A DNA stretch of 8,597 nt, from NCBI GenBank assembly GCA_026990815.1, contig JALXCS010000042.1, positions 1-8,597 of the forward strand, written 5' to 3'. The position numbers and the translations under genes were made by a program. Numbering within the stretch: the stretch's first letter is position 1; every line of letters starts with the position of its first letter. The notes below the pieces were generated by a model, which saw only the letters and a program-made list of their open reading frames with translations, was not told where the DNA came from and made no database searches. The stretch comes from Methylomonas sp. GTDB taxonomy: Bacteria > Pseudomonadota > Gammaproteobacteria > Methylococcales > Methylomonadaceae. Below are positions 1 through 7,177 of the stretch, piece by piece.

Positions 1-14
1 AAACAGGACAAACC

Positions 15-635
15 ATGAATATAAACGGTATTCTACAAAAATTAACTGTGTGGACAAAAGTAGTCATTACTGGATTTGATAAGATCAAAATACTGGATTT
101 TCTTGCTCCGCTGGCACTTAGACTTTATCTGGCACCTGTGTTTTGGATGGCCGGTACCAAAAAGTTTTCCAACTTCAGCAGTACTGCTGAATGGTTTGGT
201 AATGAAGAATGGGGCTTGGGACTGCCTGCCGCCCCATTTCTGGTTTTTCTGACTGGTTTTATCGAAATTCTGGGTGCAATTTTGTTGGTTTTTGGGCTTG
301 GCACAAGACTCATTTCCGTTCCTCTTATGATTACCATGGCGATTGCAGGTTATCTAGCCCATTGGCAAAATGGCTGGCTGGCAATTGCTGAAGGCAGCGG
401 TATTTTTGCCACAGATAGAACTATTGGCGCTGCAGAACGACTGGAACAGGCAAAATCCATTCTGCAACAATATGGCAATTATGATTGGCTGACTGAAAAC
501 GGGGATTTTGTAATCCTCAATAACGGAATCGAATTTGCTACCACTTATTTTATTATGCTGTTAGCTTTATTTTTTATCGGCGGCGGCCGTTATGTCAGCG
601 TGGATTACTGGCTGAGAAAAAAATATTTCAGCTAG
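15..635 (+). CDS. DoxX-family membrane protein, HvfX-like
   Basis: A 206-residue inner-membrane protein with four likely membrane segments at about residues 28-47, 72-95, 97-117 and 173-192, which is the DoxX four-helix plan. It is longer than a typical DoxX (roughly 130-150 residues) because of a polar loop at about 118-170 between helices 3 and 4. The stretches RLYLAPVFWMAG (36-47), EWFGNEEWGLGLP (59-71) and HWQNGW (116-121) resemble, from memory, the DoxX proteins encoded with DUF692/MNIO enzymes in copper-responsive bufferin (HvfABCX) operons, where this gene usually comes last. An AGGA six bases before the ATG supports the start. Only 14 bases upstream are visible, so the operon partners cannot be confirmed. 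The molecular role of DoxX proteins is not well defined; the family placement is firm and the HvfX subtype is probable. Its stop overlaps the convergent DUF2244 gene. Confidence 0.85.
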   Translation: MNINGILQKLTVWTKVVITGFDKIKILDFLAPLALRLYLAPVFWMAGTKKFSNFSSTAEWFGNEEWGLGLPAAPFLVFLTGFIEILGAILLVFGLGTRLISVPLMITMAIAGYLAHWQNGWLAIAEGSGIFATDRTIGAAERLEQAKSILQQYGNYDWLTENGDFVILNNGIEFATTYFIMLLALFFIGGGRYVSVDYWLRKKYFS

Positions 636-1110
636 CGGATTTACAAGCCAAAACAATATCATGGGCAAGTTTCTGTTTTTCTTCTTCCATTAAAAACCTG
701 CCAATTTCCACGGCTTCGCCATGTGACCTTATTAGTAATCGGCTGCTATACCAGGGATGGCGAATTTTTTTTATCACCACCTTTGCCCAGTAAGGATTGA
801 ATTGCCAATGCAGCCGCTTCCCGCCTTTCTCTCGAAGAACTAATAAATCTTCTGAACTGCAATAGATTTTCTCGATAATGGTATTGCTATGGCGCACCAT
901 TCGAAAAATGACAATAATGAAAATCGCATCCAGCAATGTGAATGGCACGATCAACCAAGCGCCAATAGTCAGAAAACGTAAAACAACTATCACCGAGAAA
1001 ATGGCCACGCCAATACATATCCCTTTATATTGACTTTTCGTCATTGAGGCATTAGGCGTCAATTCAAAAAGGGTTTGTCCTGCCTTTGGATGGCTCGATA
1101 CGACCGGCAA
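628..1110 (-). CDS. DUF2244 domain membrane protein, TTG start
   Basis: A 160-residue protein matching the DUF2244 pattern: a short N-terminal lead with FELTPNAS (residues 15-22), two closely spaced membrane helices (about 29-47 and 50-70) separated by a GAW turn, then a soluble, probably cytoplasmic, C-terminal domain that begins with the conserved RHSNTIIEKIY segment (73-83). The family has no established function; relatives are often found near respiratory oxidase genes (family knowledge). The start is TTG: an AAGGGTG ribosome-binding site lies 7-8 bases upstream, an in-frame TGA sits three codons before it, and the next ATG (codon 23) would remove the conserved FELTPN segment. It is the last gene of the leftward group, 25 bases after the P460-family gene with no hairpin between them, so it is probably cotranscribed. 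Its 3' end overlaps the convergent DoxX gene by 8 bases. Confidence 0.82.
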   Translation of the reverse strand: MPVVSSHPKAGQTLFELTPNASMTKSQYKGICIGVAIFSVIVVLRFLTIGAWLIVPFTLLDAIFIIVIFRMVRHSNTIIEKIYCSSEDLLVLREKGGKRLHWQFNPYWAKVVIKKIRHPWYSSRLLIRSHGEAVEIGRFLMEEEKQKLAHDIVLACKSAS

Positions 1111-1135
1111 AAGTAATCACCCTTTAATCAAAATT

Positions 1136-1654
1136 TCAAGGTAACTGTGCAGAGCGGGTAAAAACGTAATCGTTGGCTTTCGCTGGCTGGTGGCAATTCA
1201 AGCATTCAAAAGCAAAAGCGGCATCTTTGCCATATGGCTTTTGCTCCATGCCGCTCCATCTTGAAAACCCCCATCCTTCCGTCGTAGCAAATTTTTTACT
1301 GTCTTTCATCATAAATTCGGCATGTATCAAAGCTCCAGGTACGGTTGCTGCCTGCCACAATAGATGGTCCGTATCTTTCCAGACAATTTTTGCCAAAATA
1401 GCGCCATCAGGCCACGGTTTGGTATTGCCATTTTTGGCTGCCTTGACGGCAATTGGATTCCCCAGAATGACCCGCAAGGTTTGATTGTCAGTCCGGTGGG
1501 AAACTGCGATCATTTGCCAATTTTTATAGTCTTTTGGTATTTGAATACCATTTGGTGCTGGAGTTACCATTTTCTCAGCCAGCACCGTTTGTGAACTCAT
1601 TACCAACAGCGCACTACCCAGTAACATTGTTTTAATTGCTGATTGTCTTACCAT
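1136..1654 (-). CDS. cytochrome P460 family protein (exported c-type haem protein)
   Basis: A 172-residue precursor. Residues 1-26 form a Sec signal peptide (basic start, hydrophobic core, cleavage after VLA), so the mature protein of about 146 residues is periplasmic. A single CLNCH motif at 151-155 near the C-terminus binds one haem c, and the late position is typical of the cytochrome P460 / cytochrome c'-beta fold. IPKDYKNWQMI (39-49) matches the family N-terminal strand. In a remembered alignment with Nitrosomonas europaea P460, DGAILAK (83-89) lies on the segment carrying the haem-cross-linking lysine (Lys70), making K89 the equivalent residue and R61 the likely equivalent of Arg44. P460 oxidises hydroxylamine or handles NO; c'-beta binds NO or CO. 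Which applies here cannot be decided from sequence. The ATG is preceded by a good GAGGA site. It lies 13 bases after acyP and is probably cotranscribed with it. Confidence 0.87.
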   Translation of the reverse strand: MVRQSAIKTMLLGSALLVMSSQTVLAEKMVTPAPNGIQIPKDYKNWQMIAVSHRTDNQTLRVILGNPIAVKAAKNGNTKPWPDGAILAKIVWKDTDHLLWQAATVPGALIHAEFMMKDSKKFATTEGWGFSRWSGMEQKPYGKDAAFAFECLNCHQPAKANDYVFTRSAQLP

Positions 1655-1667
1655 TTCTCATCCTCAT

Positions 1668-1940
1668 TTAGTACACTTCAAAATCACTGAATGGCTTTAC
1701 CTGCTCTACCTGTTCAGATACAACACTCTCAACCCTGGCCATAAGAGGTCCATTATGACTCCAGTTTTCCAGTTTCTGCAAAGCCTCATCCGTCCCTTCG
1801 GCGACGATTTCCACGCGGCCATCAGGTAAATTCCTGACAAAACCAATTAACGATAACTTTTTTGCCTGCTGCTGCGTGGCAGCACGAAAACAAACACCCT
1901 GCACTCGCCCAGATACCAGAATTCTAATACGTCTTGTCAT
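1668..1940 (-). CDS. acyP: acylphosphatase
   Basis: A 90-residue cytosolic alpha/beta-sandwich enzyme that hydrolyses carboxyl-phosphate bonds of acylphosphates such as acetyl phosphate or 1,3-bisphosphoglycerate. The two diagnostic segments are present: GRVQGVCFR (11-19), forming the phosphate loop with catalytic R19, and GFVRNLPDGRVE (33-44) with catalytic N37. Length equals the family norm. I chose the ATG at 1940, not the in-frame TTG at 1958: it gives the standard N-terminus, has a GGAG nine bases upstream, and its ATG overlaps the rlmKL stop as ATGA, the classic arrangement for translational coupling. It is the second gene of the leftward group. Why it sits beside an rRNA methyltransferase is not evident from the sequence. 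Confidence 0.95.
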   Translation of the reverse strand: MTRRIRILVSGRVQGVCFRAATQQQAKKLSLIGFVRNLPDGRVEIVAEGTDEALQKLENWSHNGPLMARVESVVSEQVEQVKPFSDFEVY

Positions 1941-4132
1941 TCCTGAATTCTCCAACAATAGTGAATTTTCTGGTTTCTTGAAAAATCTTCTGGAATAGTT
2001 TCCTCGCTTATATCTTCTACTGTCAAGTCTGACAATGCAGATTTATCCAGCTTGAACCTTCTAAAATTTGTTGAAAAATAAAGTATCCCGCCCGGCGCTA
2101 ATAACCCCACCGTTTTATATATCAGCGTCACATGATCAGTCTGAATATCAAAATTATTCTCCATTCGTTTGGAATTGGAAAATGTTGGTGGATCCAGAAA
2201 AATTAAATCATATTGTCTGGGTTGATTTTTATTTACCTCCAAAGTCAACCATTCCATACAATCGGCACGAATGATTTCATGCTCTCCCTTAATCTGATTT
2301 AACGCAAGATTCTGTTTTGCCCAATCAAGATAAGTTTTGGACATATCCACAGTGGTTGTCATACTGGCGCCACCCACCGCCGCATGAACGGTTGCGGCCC
2401 CGGTATAAGCAAATAAATTCAGAAAGCGTTTTCCTTTTGCTTGTTGTTGCATCTTGAAACGAATCGGGCGATGATCAAGGAACAAGCCTGTATCCAGATA
2501 ATCCTCATAATTAACAAGAAATTTACACGGTCCTTCCTGCACAACATGAAACTGATGGGAATCTGCTTGCTTGTCATATTGATCGGTATTTTTTTGTTTG
2601 CGTCTGATTTTCAAAAAAACCTGATCTTTATTGATGCCCAATACTCTCGGTATTTCTACCAATAATCCAGCCAAACGTTGATTTGCTTTGGCTTGATCAA
2701 TGGACTTCGGCGCCTCATATTCCTGGACATTGACCCAGGTTTTTTCACCGTGGTAAACATCCACAGCAACCGCATATTCCGGCAAATCGGCATCATAAAT
2801 TCGATAACAATTAACCTGCTCACGCTTCGCCCATTTGCCCAGTTTTTTTAAATTTTTTCGTAACCGATTGGCAAACATTTCTGCGCCAGTTTCTTCCTTT
2901 AATACCTGACTGGTCGCATTGACTTCATTTAGGCGTTGCTGCTGGGTTTTGGCCTTCGGAACAAAAAAGCTTTGTTCCTGAACATTAATTCGCAACAATT
3001 TACATTCAATTGCGCCGTTATATAAAGTAATCGGCTTTTTGGAGCGAATACCGAGGCGAAAACCCAATTCAGGATTACTGATAATGATGCCTGCCTGCCA
3101 ACCGGTAAAATTACTTTTAAGCGCATGCCCAAACTGCTGATATAACTCGGCAACCTGTTCTTCATCGCCTAAACGTTCCCCATAAGGCGGGTTGCAAATC
3201 AACAATCCAGGTTTCCAACTTTCCGCTGGTTTAGCATCTTTTATATCGCGGCGTTCAATATGAATAGCATTTTGCAGTTTGGCATTTTCGATATGTTTTA
3301 ACGCTGCATTCATTGAATAGCGATTTTGATCAAAACCGACGATTGTCGGTAATTGTTTAAGACCTTCTGCCTTACGCTGTTCAGCCTCATCAAGCAACTG
3401 TTTCCAGCACTCCGGATCATGTTGTTTCCAGCGTAAGAAACCAAATTGCTTGGTCAACAGACCCGGGGCATAATCTGCAGCGATTAAAGCACCCTCCAAT
3501 AACAAGGTTCCCGAGCCACACATGGGATCTAGAAGTGTTCCGCCGTGTCTGGAAATTTCAGGCCACTGACTGTGAATCAACATTGCAGCCGCAAGATTTT
3601 CTTTTATCGGCGCTTTGATATTAATATCCCGGTAACCTCGTCGATGCAGGCTGTCTCCCGAAAGATCAAGGCTTACTTGCGCTGTATCATTACGCAAATA
3701 AACATGAATGCGAATATCAGGACGCCTAATATCAATCACTGGACGTTTTTGAAATTTGTTGCGCATCTGATCGACAATCGCATCTTTTACTTTTAATGCG
3801 CCAAAATGAGTATTTTTGATAGTCGGAGAATTTTTGGCATGAAAAGATACCGCAAAACTGTTATCAGTCCGCATATGCTCAAACCAGTTGATCTTGTATA
3901 TTCCCTGATATAACTCATCCTGAGAAGTAAGCCTGAATGTATCTAAAACCAGTAGCACCCTGTTTGCAATCCTGGACCATAGACAAATGTTATAGGCTGT
4001 TTCCAAAGTTCCGTCAAAAGACACTCCTGCAACGGTTTCCCGAATATTTTTTGCACCTAATTCGGTCAGCTCATTGGCTAGAACGGCTTCCAGGGCCTTG
4101 GGGGTTGCTGCAAAAAAACAGTGTGTACTCAT
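1937..4132 (-). CDS. rlmKL: bifunctional 23S rRNA methyltransferase RlmKL (m2G2445 and m7G2069)
   Basis: A two-headed S-adenosylmethionine-dependent enzyme acting on 23S rRNA during 50S assembly. Residues are numbered from the ATG at 4147; subtract 5 for the start used here. A THUMP RNA-binding region at about 50-160 is followed by the RlmL methyltransferase with SAM motif LLDPMCGSGTL (205-215) and catalytic NPPYGERL (319-326). The RlmK half contains NRLRKNLKK (427-435), FLNLFAYTGAATVHA (575-589) and DPPTFSNSKRM (652-662). Both catalytic halves look intact. Two starts are possible: the ATG at 4147 (736 residues) and the ATG at 4132 (731). I prefer 4132 because MSTHCFFAATPKALEAVL aligns with the E. 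coli N-terminus and 4147 lies directly against the terminator tail of the upstream gene; neither has a convincing Shine-Dalgarno. It leads the leftward group and overlaps acyP by 4 bases. E. coli RlmKL has 702 residues; the extra length here is spread over linkers. Confidence 0.96.
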   Translation of the reverse strand: MSTHCFFAATPKALEAVLANELTELGAKNIRETVAGVSFDGTLETAYNICLWSRIANRVLLVLDTFRLTSQDELYQGIYKINWFEHMRTDNSFAVSFHAKNSPTIKNTHFGALKVKDAIVDQMRNKFQKRPVIDIRRPDIRIHVYLRNDTAQVSLDLSGDSLHRRGYRDINIKAPIKENLAAAMLIHSQWPEISRHGGTLLDPMCGSGTLLLEGALIAADYAPGLLTKQFGFLRWKQHDPECWKQLLDEAEQRKAEGLKQLPTIVGFDQNRYSMNAALKHIENAKLQNAIHIERRDIKDAKPAESWKPGLLICNPPYGERLGDEEQVAELYQQFGHALKSNFTGWQAGIIISNPELGFRLGIRSKKPITLYNGAIECKLLRINVQEQSFFVPKAKTQQQRLNEVNATSQVLKEETGAEMFANRLRKNLKKLGKWAKREQVNCYRIYDADLPEYAVAVDVYHGEKTWVNVQEYEAPKSIDQAKANQRLAGLLVEIPRVLGINKDQVFLKIRRKQKNTDQYDKQADSHQFHVVQEGPCKFLVNYEDYLDTGLFLDHRPIRFKMQQQAKGKRFLNLFAYTGAATVHAAVGGASMTTTVDMSKTYLDWAKQNLALNQIKGEHEIIRADCMEWLTLEVNKNQPRQYDLIFLDPPTFSNSKRMENNFDIQTDHVTLIYKTVGLLAPGGILYFSTNFRRFKLDKSALSDLTVEDISEETIPEDFSRNQKIHYCWRIQE

Positions 4133-4147
4133 GATTTTTCGGGGCAT

Positions 4148-4183
4148 AAAAACAACAAAGCCTTATCCAACAGATAAGGCTTT
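4148..4183 (-). terminator. rho-independent terminator after the FKBP gene
   Basis: Read on the minus strand, a perfect 11-bp stem (AAAGCCTTATC paired with GATAAGGCTTT) closes a 5-base loop and is followed by GTTGTTTTT. It begins 24 bases after the stop of the FKBP gene. The plus strand lacks a T tract after the stem, so it works in one direction only. The T tract ends exactly where the upstream rlmKL ATG candidate (4147) begins, so rlmKL must depend on readthrough or on a promoter overlapping this hairpin. Confidence 0.85.
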
Positions 4184-4207
4184 CCGATCAAAAACAACAT
4201 CGTTGAT

Positions 4208-4678
4208 TTACTGGATTGCAATCAGCTCGACATCGAAAATCAATGTTTCATTGGGGCCAATATCAGATCCTGCTCCACGAGTACCGTAAGCAAGATCCGA
4301 AGGTATATAAAACCGGTATTTTGAACCCTCCTGCATTAATTGCACACCTTCTGTCCAGCCTGCGATAACACGATTTAGAGGAAAAGTTGCCGGAGTTCCA
4401 CGTTTATAGGAACTGTCAAACACCTTGCCATCCAAAGTCTTTCCTTCATAATGAACTGTCACATTATCAGTTGCGGAAGGTTTTGCACCATCACCCTGTT
4501 TTAAAATCTGGTACTGCAATCCAGTTGGTGTTGTGATGACACCTTCCTTTTTGGCATTCTCAGCCAGAAAGGCATCCCCAGCTTTTTTATTTTCTTCCGC
4601 AGATTTGGCATTCGCCATTGAAAACATATTCATTCCCATTATTAAAATTACAAAAATAAAATGTGGAACTCTCCGCAT
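4208..4678 (-). CDS. exported FKBP-type peptidyl-prolyl isomerase (FkpA/Mip-like, short)
   Basis: A 156-residue precursor that catalyses cis-trans isomerisation of X-Pro bonds, presumably in the periplasm. Residues 1-24 form a signal peptide ending ANA. After a short charged linker (25-45), an FKBP domain fills about 50-156. The ligand-pocket residues of FKBP12 can be read off: Y77, F87, D88, R93, F99, V104-I105, W108, Y131 and F148, so the fold should be catalytically competent. Unlike FkpA and Mip (about 230-270 residues), it lacks the long helical N-terminal dimerisation domain, so it is probably monomeric. No lipobox cysteine is present. AAGGAG lies 7 bases before the ATG. It appears to be a single-gene unit, with an extended -10 promoter upstream and a strong terminator downstream. 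Confidence 0.93.
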   Translation of the reverse strand: MRRVPHFIFVILIMGMNMFSMANAKSAEENKKAGDAFLAENAKKEGVITTPTGLQYQILKQGDGAKPSATDNVTVHYEGKTLDGKVFDSSYKRGTPATFPLNRVIAGWTEGVQLMQEGSKYRFYIPSDLAYGTRGAGSDIGPNETLIFDVELIAIQ

Positions 4679-4720
4679 TATCGACTCCTTAAATCTAAAA
4701 ATTTGAAAAGGTAGCCGAGT

Positions 4721-4729
4721 ATTCTAACA
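4721..4729 (-). promoter_or_regulatory. extended -10 promoter for the FKBP gene
   Basis: On the minus strand TGTTAGAAT fits the extended -10 pattern TGnTATAAT with one mismatch. It sits in the 87-base gap between the thioesterase and FKBP genes and would give a leader of about 35 bases. No good -35 hexamer is placed 16-18 bases upstream, as is common for extended -10 promoters. I found no terminator after the thioesterase gene in this gap, so readthrough from parE may also contribute. Confidence 0.45.
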
Positions 4730-4765
4730 AAAACCAGAAAACAGATTTGAGCGTCATCAGAGCCA

Positions 4766-5263
4766 TTACAATCCATCCTTTGATAATTCAACATGAAGTT
4801 CCATGTTTTTTTCCATAATTTCCTTGCGAATTTGTTTTCTGGCCTTGGCAGCCTCGTAAAGCTTCTGTTCTACTTCTGAACATAGAATCAACTCCGGAAC
4901 AGAAATACTCTTTCCCTCCTCATCAATTGCTACCATTGTGAAATAACAGGAATTGGTATGGCGTTGTTCATTGGAGCGCAAATCTTCAGCAACCACTTTA
5001 ATCCCGACCTCCATAGAAGTACGACCAACATAATTAATATTGGCATAAAAAGTGACTAATTCGCCAACCTTGATTTTTTGTTTAAAAAAAACCTGATCCA
5101 AAGCAACTGTCACCACATAATGCTTACAATATTTTACAGCGCAGGCGTAGGCAACCTGATCCAATAATTTCAGCAGTGCGCCGCCGTGGACTACGCCAGA
5201 AAAATTGGCCATATCCGGCGTCATTAAGACCGACATGGTTAATGATTTGTCTTGCTTGTTCAT
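4766..5263 (-). CDS. acyl-CoA thioesterase, hotdog fold (YciA/BACH type)
   Basis: A 165-residue cytosolic enzyme that hydrolyses acyl-CoA thioesters. The hotdog signature is clear: MANFSGVVHGGALLKLLDQVA (18-38, with N20, HGG 26-28 and probable catalytic D35) starts the central helix, and GRTSMEVGIKV (80-90) and NSCYFTMVAID (104-114) are typical CoA-contact strands of the YciA/acyl-CoA hydrolase group. The C-terminal 35 residues are a charged helix rich in Lys, Arg and Glu that extends beyond the core; such proteins assemble as trimers of dimers. Chain-length preference cannot be read from sequence. GGAG lies 5-6 bases before the ATG, just after the parE stop; the 12-base gap suggests cotranscription from the parE promoter, although no functional link to topoisomerase IV is apparent. 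Confidence 0.9.
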   Translation of the reverse strand: MNKQDKSLTMSVLMTPDMANFSGVVHGGALLKLLDQVAYACAVKYCKHYVVTVALDQVFFKQKIKVGELVTFYANINYVGRTSMEVGIKVVAEDLRSNEQRHTNSCYFTMVAIDEEGKSISVPELILCSEVEQKLYEAAKARKQIRKEIMEKNMELHVELSKDGL

Positions 5264-5275
5264 AATTGCTCCAGA

Positions 5276-7165
5276 TCAAACGTCTGCCAGATTACCTTTT
5301 TCTTCCAGCCATACTTTTCGGTCCTGCGATCTTTTTTTGGCTAGTAACAAATCCAGTTGACTATTGGTTTCGTCGTCCTCTTCAACGGTCAATTGCACCA
5401 AACGTCTGGTATCAGGGTTCATGGTAGTCTCCCGTAACTGTGAGGGATTCATTTCTCCTAATCCCTTAAACCGCTGAACATTGACTTTGCCTTTTATTTT
5501 CTCCGCTTTAATTCGATCCAGTACACCTTGCCGTTCAGACTCGTCCAGTGCATAAAAAACCTGTTTTCCCACGTCAATTCGATATAAAGGAGGCATTGCC
5601 ACAAAAACATGACCGGCTTTTACCAGTGCTGAGAAATGTTTATAAAATAATGCGCAAATCAGTGTTGCTATATGATTTCCGTCAGAATCTGCATCGGCCA
5701 GAATACAGACCTTGCCGTAACGCAAATTCTTCAAATCATCAGAACCAGGCTCTATCCCCAAAGCCACTGCAATATCATGCACTTCCTGAGATGCCATTAC
5801 CTGGTTTGGATCAACCTCCCAGGTATTTAAAATCTTGCCCCGAAGCGGCATAATGGCCTGAAATTCACGATCCCGCGCCTGTTTGGCAGACCCACCGGCA
5901 GAATCTCCCTCTACCAGAAACAGTTCGCTGCGGGAAATATCCTGTGAAGTACAATCCGCCAGCTTGCCGGGAAGCTGCGGCCCTGCAGAAACTTTTTTCC
6001 GGACAATTTTCTTCGCTGATTTCAAGCGTTTCTGGGCACTTTGGATAATAATCTCGGCAATTTTTTCACCGGCATCCGGGTGCTGGTTTAACCATAAGCT
6101 GAATGAATCTTTGGCAATCCCGGAAACAAATGCCACACATTCCCGAGAACTCAGTCGCTCTTTGGTCTGTCCGGAAAACTGCGGGTCCTCCAGTTTTACA
6201 GAAAGTACATAATGACAATTCTCCCAAATATCTTCTGGGGCTATTTTGACACCCCTTGGCAATAAATTGCGAAAATTGCAAAATTCCCGAATGGCATCAG
6301 TCAACCCGGACCGAAAACCATTAACATGTGTGCCACCCTGCGGTGTAGGAACCAAATTGACATAACTTTCATCGACACTTTCCCCAAGACTTTCGGCTGT
6401 CCAGACAATGGCCCATTCCACTGCCTCATGTTCGCCAGCCATTTTAGCCATAAACGGGGGATCGGGATGAAATTCACTATCCTCTAATTTGGATAATAAA
6501 TATTCTTCCAGACCATTTTCATAACACCATTGCCAATGTTCATCAGATTGCTCAACCCATAAATTGATTTTCAAGCCGGGGCAAAGCACTGCTTTAGCAC
6601 GCAAGATCTGTTGTAATTTAAGAACTGAAATTTTTGGCGAATCAAAATATTTTGGGTCTGGCCAAAAACAAATTCGGGTACCGGTATTTAACTTCCCTAC
6701 TGTACCCACCTCTGCCAGATCACTTTGCTTATCGCCACTGGCAAAGGCCATTTGATAAAGCTTGCCATTGCGTTTGACCTCAACTTCCAGTTGTGTGGAT
6801 AAAGCATTAACAACGGAAACACCCACGCCGTGCAGACCACCTGAAAACTGATAATTTTTATTGGAAAATTTCCCGCCCGCATGCAGTTGTGTCAAAATCA
6901 CTTCAACGCCGGGCATTCCTTGTTCCGGATGAATATCTACCGGCATTCCTCGGCCATCATCTGTTACCTGAACACTGCCGTCCTGAAATAGCTGCACTTC
7001 AATTTTACTGGCATGGCCAGCTACGGCCTCATCAACGCTGTTGTCAACAACCTCCTGAACCAAATGATTCGGTCGCGCGGTATCAGTGTACATACCGGGA
7101 CGTTTACGCACTGGTTCTAGCCCGGTCAAAACTTCAATTGCTGCTGAGTTGTAAGTATTGCTCAT
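5276..7165 (-). CDS. parE: DNA topoisomerase IV subunit B
   Basis: The 629-residue ATPase subunit of topoisomerase IV, which with ParC decatenates daughter chromosomes and relaxes supercoils. The GHKL ATPase comes first: EVVDNSVDEA (38-47, with catalytic base E38 and Mg ligand N42), DDGRGMP (69-75), and HAGGKFSNKNYQFSGGLHGVG (95-115) with the ATP-lid glycines. A transducer domain follows (about 220-390; QTKERLSS at 333-340). The TOPRIM region has VEGDSAGGSAKQARDRE (418-434) and DADSDG (491-496), ending with QRFKGLGEMNP (564-574). It is ParE and not GyrB: length equals E. coli ParE (630), the roughly 165-residue GyrB TOPRIM insert is absent, and ILNTWEV (445-451) is ParE-type. No residue needed for catalysis appears lost. 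There is no clear Shine-Dalgarno before the ATG. It is divergent from xseB with a 79-base gap, and the thioesterase gene follows it. Confidence 0.97.
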   Translation of the reverse strand: MSNTYNSAAIEVLTGLEPVRKRPGMYTDTARPNHLVQEVVDNSVDEAVAGHASKIEVQLFQDGSVQVTDDGRGMPVDIHPEQGMPGVEVILTQLHAGGKFSNKNYQFSGGLHGVGVSVVNALSTQLEVEVKRNGKLYQMAFASGDKQSDLAEVGTVGKLNTGTRICFWPDPKYFDSPKISVLKLQQILRAKAVLCPGLKINLWVEQSDEHWQWCYENGLEEYLLSKLEDSEFHPDPPFMAKMAGEHEAVEWAIVWTAESLGESVDESYVNLVPTPQGGTHVNGFRSGLTDAIREFCNFRNLLPRGVKIAPEDIWENCHYVLSVKLEDPQFSGQTKERLSSRECVAFVSGIAKDSFSLWLNQHPDAGEKIAEIIIQSAQKRLKSAKKIVRKKVSAGPQLPGKLADCTSQDISRSELFLVEGDSAGGSAKQARDREFQAIMPLRGKILNTWEVDPNQVMASQEVHDIAVALGIEPGSDDLKNLRYGKVCILADADSDGNHIATLICALFYKHFSALVKAGHVFVAMPPLYRIDVGKQVFYALDESERQGVLDRIKAEKIKGKVNVQRFKGLGEMNPSQLRETTMNPDTRRLVQLTVEEDDETNSQLDLLLAKKRSQDRKVWLEEKGNLADV

Positions 7166-7177
7166 TCTGGTTTTGTC

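Noticed and set aside
1173..1484. 103-codon plus-strand open frame opposite the P460-family gene
   Set aside because: The minus-strand frame has a signal peptide and a CXXCH haem motif; the plus frame shows no family feature and is a shadow.
1941..1958. Longer acylphosphatase start at an in-frame TTG (1958), adding 6 residues
   Set aside because: The ATG at 1940 gives the standard 90-residue protein, has GGAG nine bases upstream and forms an ATGA overlap with the rlmKL stop.
2929..3165. 78-codon minus-strand frame inside rlmKL in another frame
   Set aside because: It lies inside the intact RlmKL frame, which keeps its motifs on both sides, so it is not evidence of a frameshift or a separate gene.
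5276..7165. Annotation as gyrB
   Set aside because: Length of 629, lack of the GyrB TOPRIM insert and near-identity of motifs to E. coli ParE point to topoisomerase IV.
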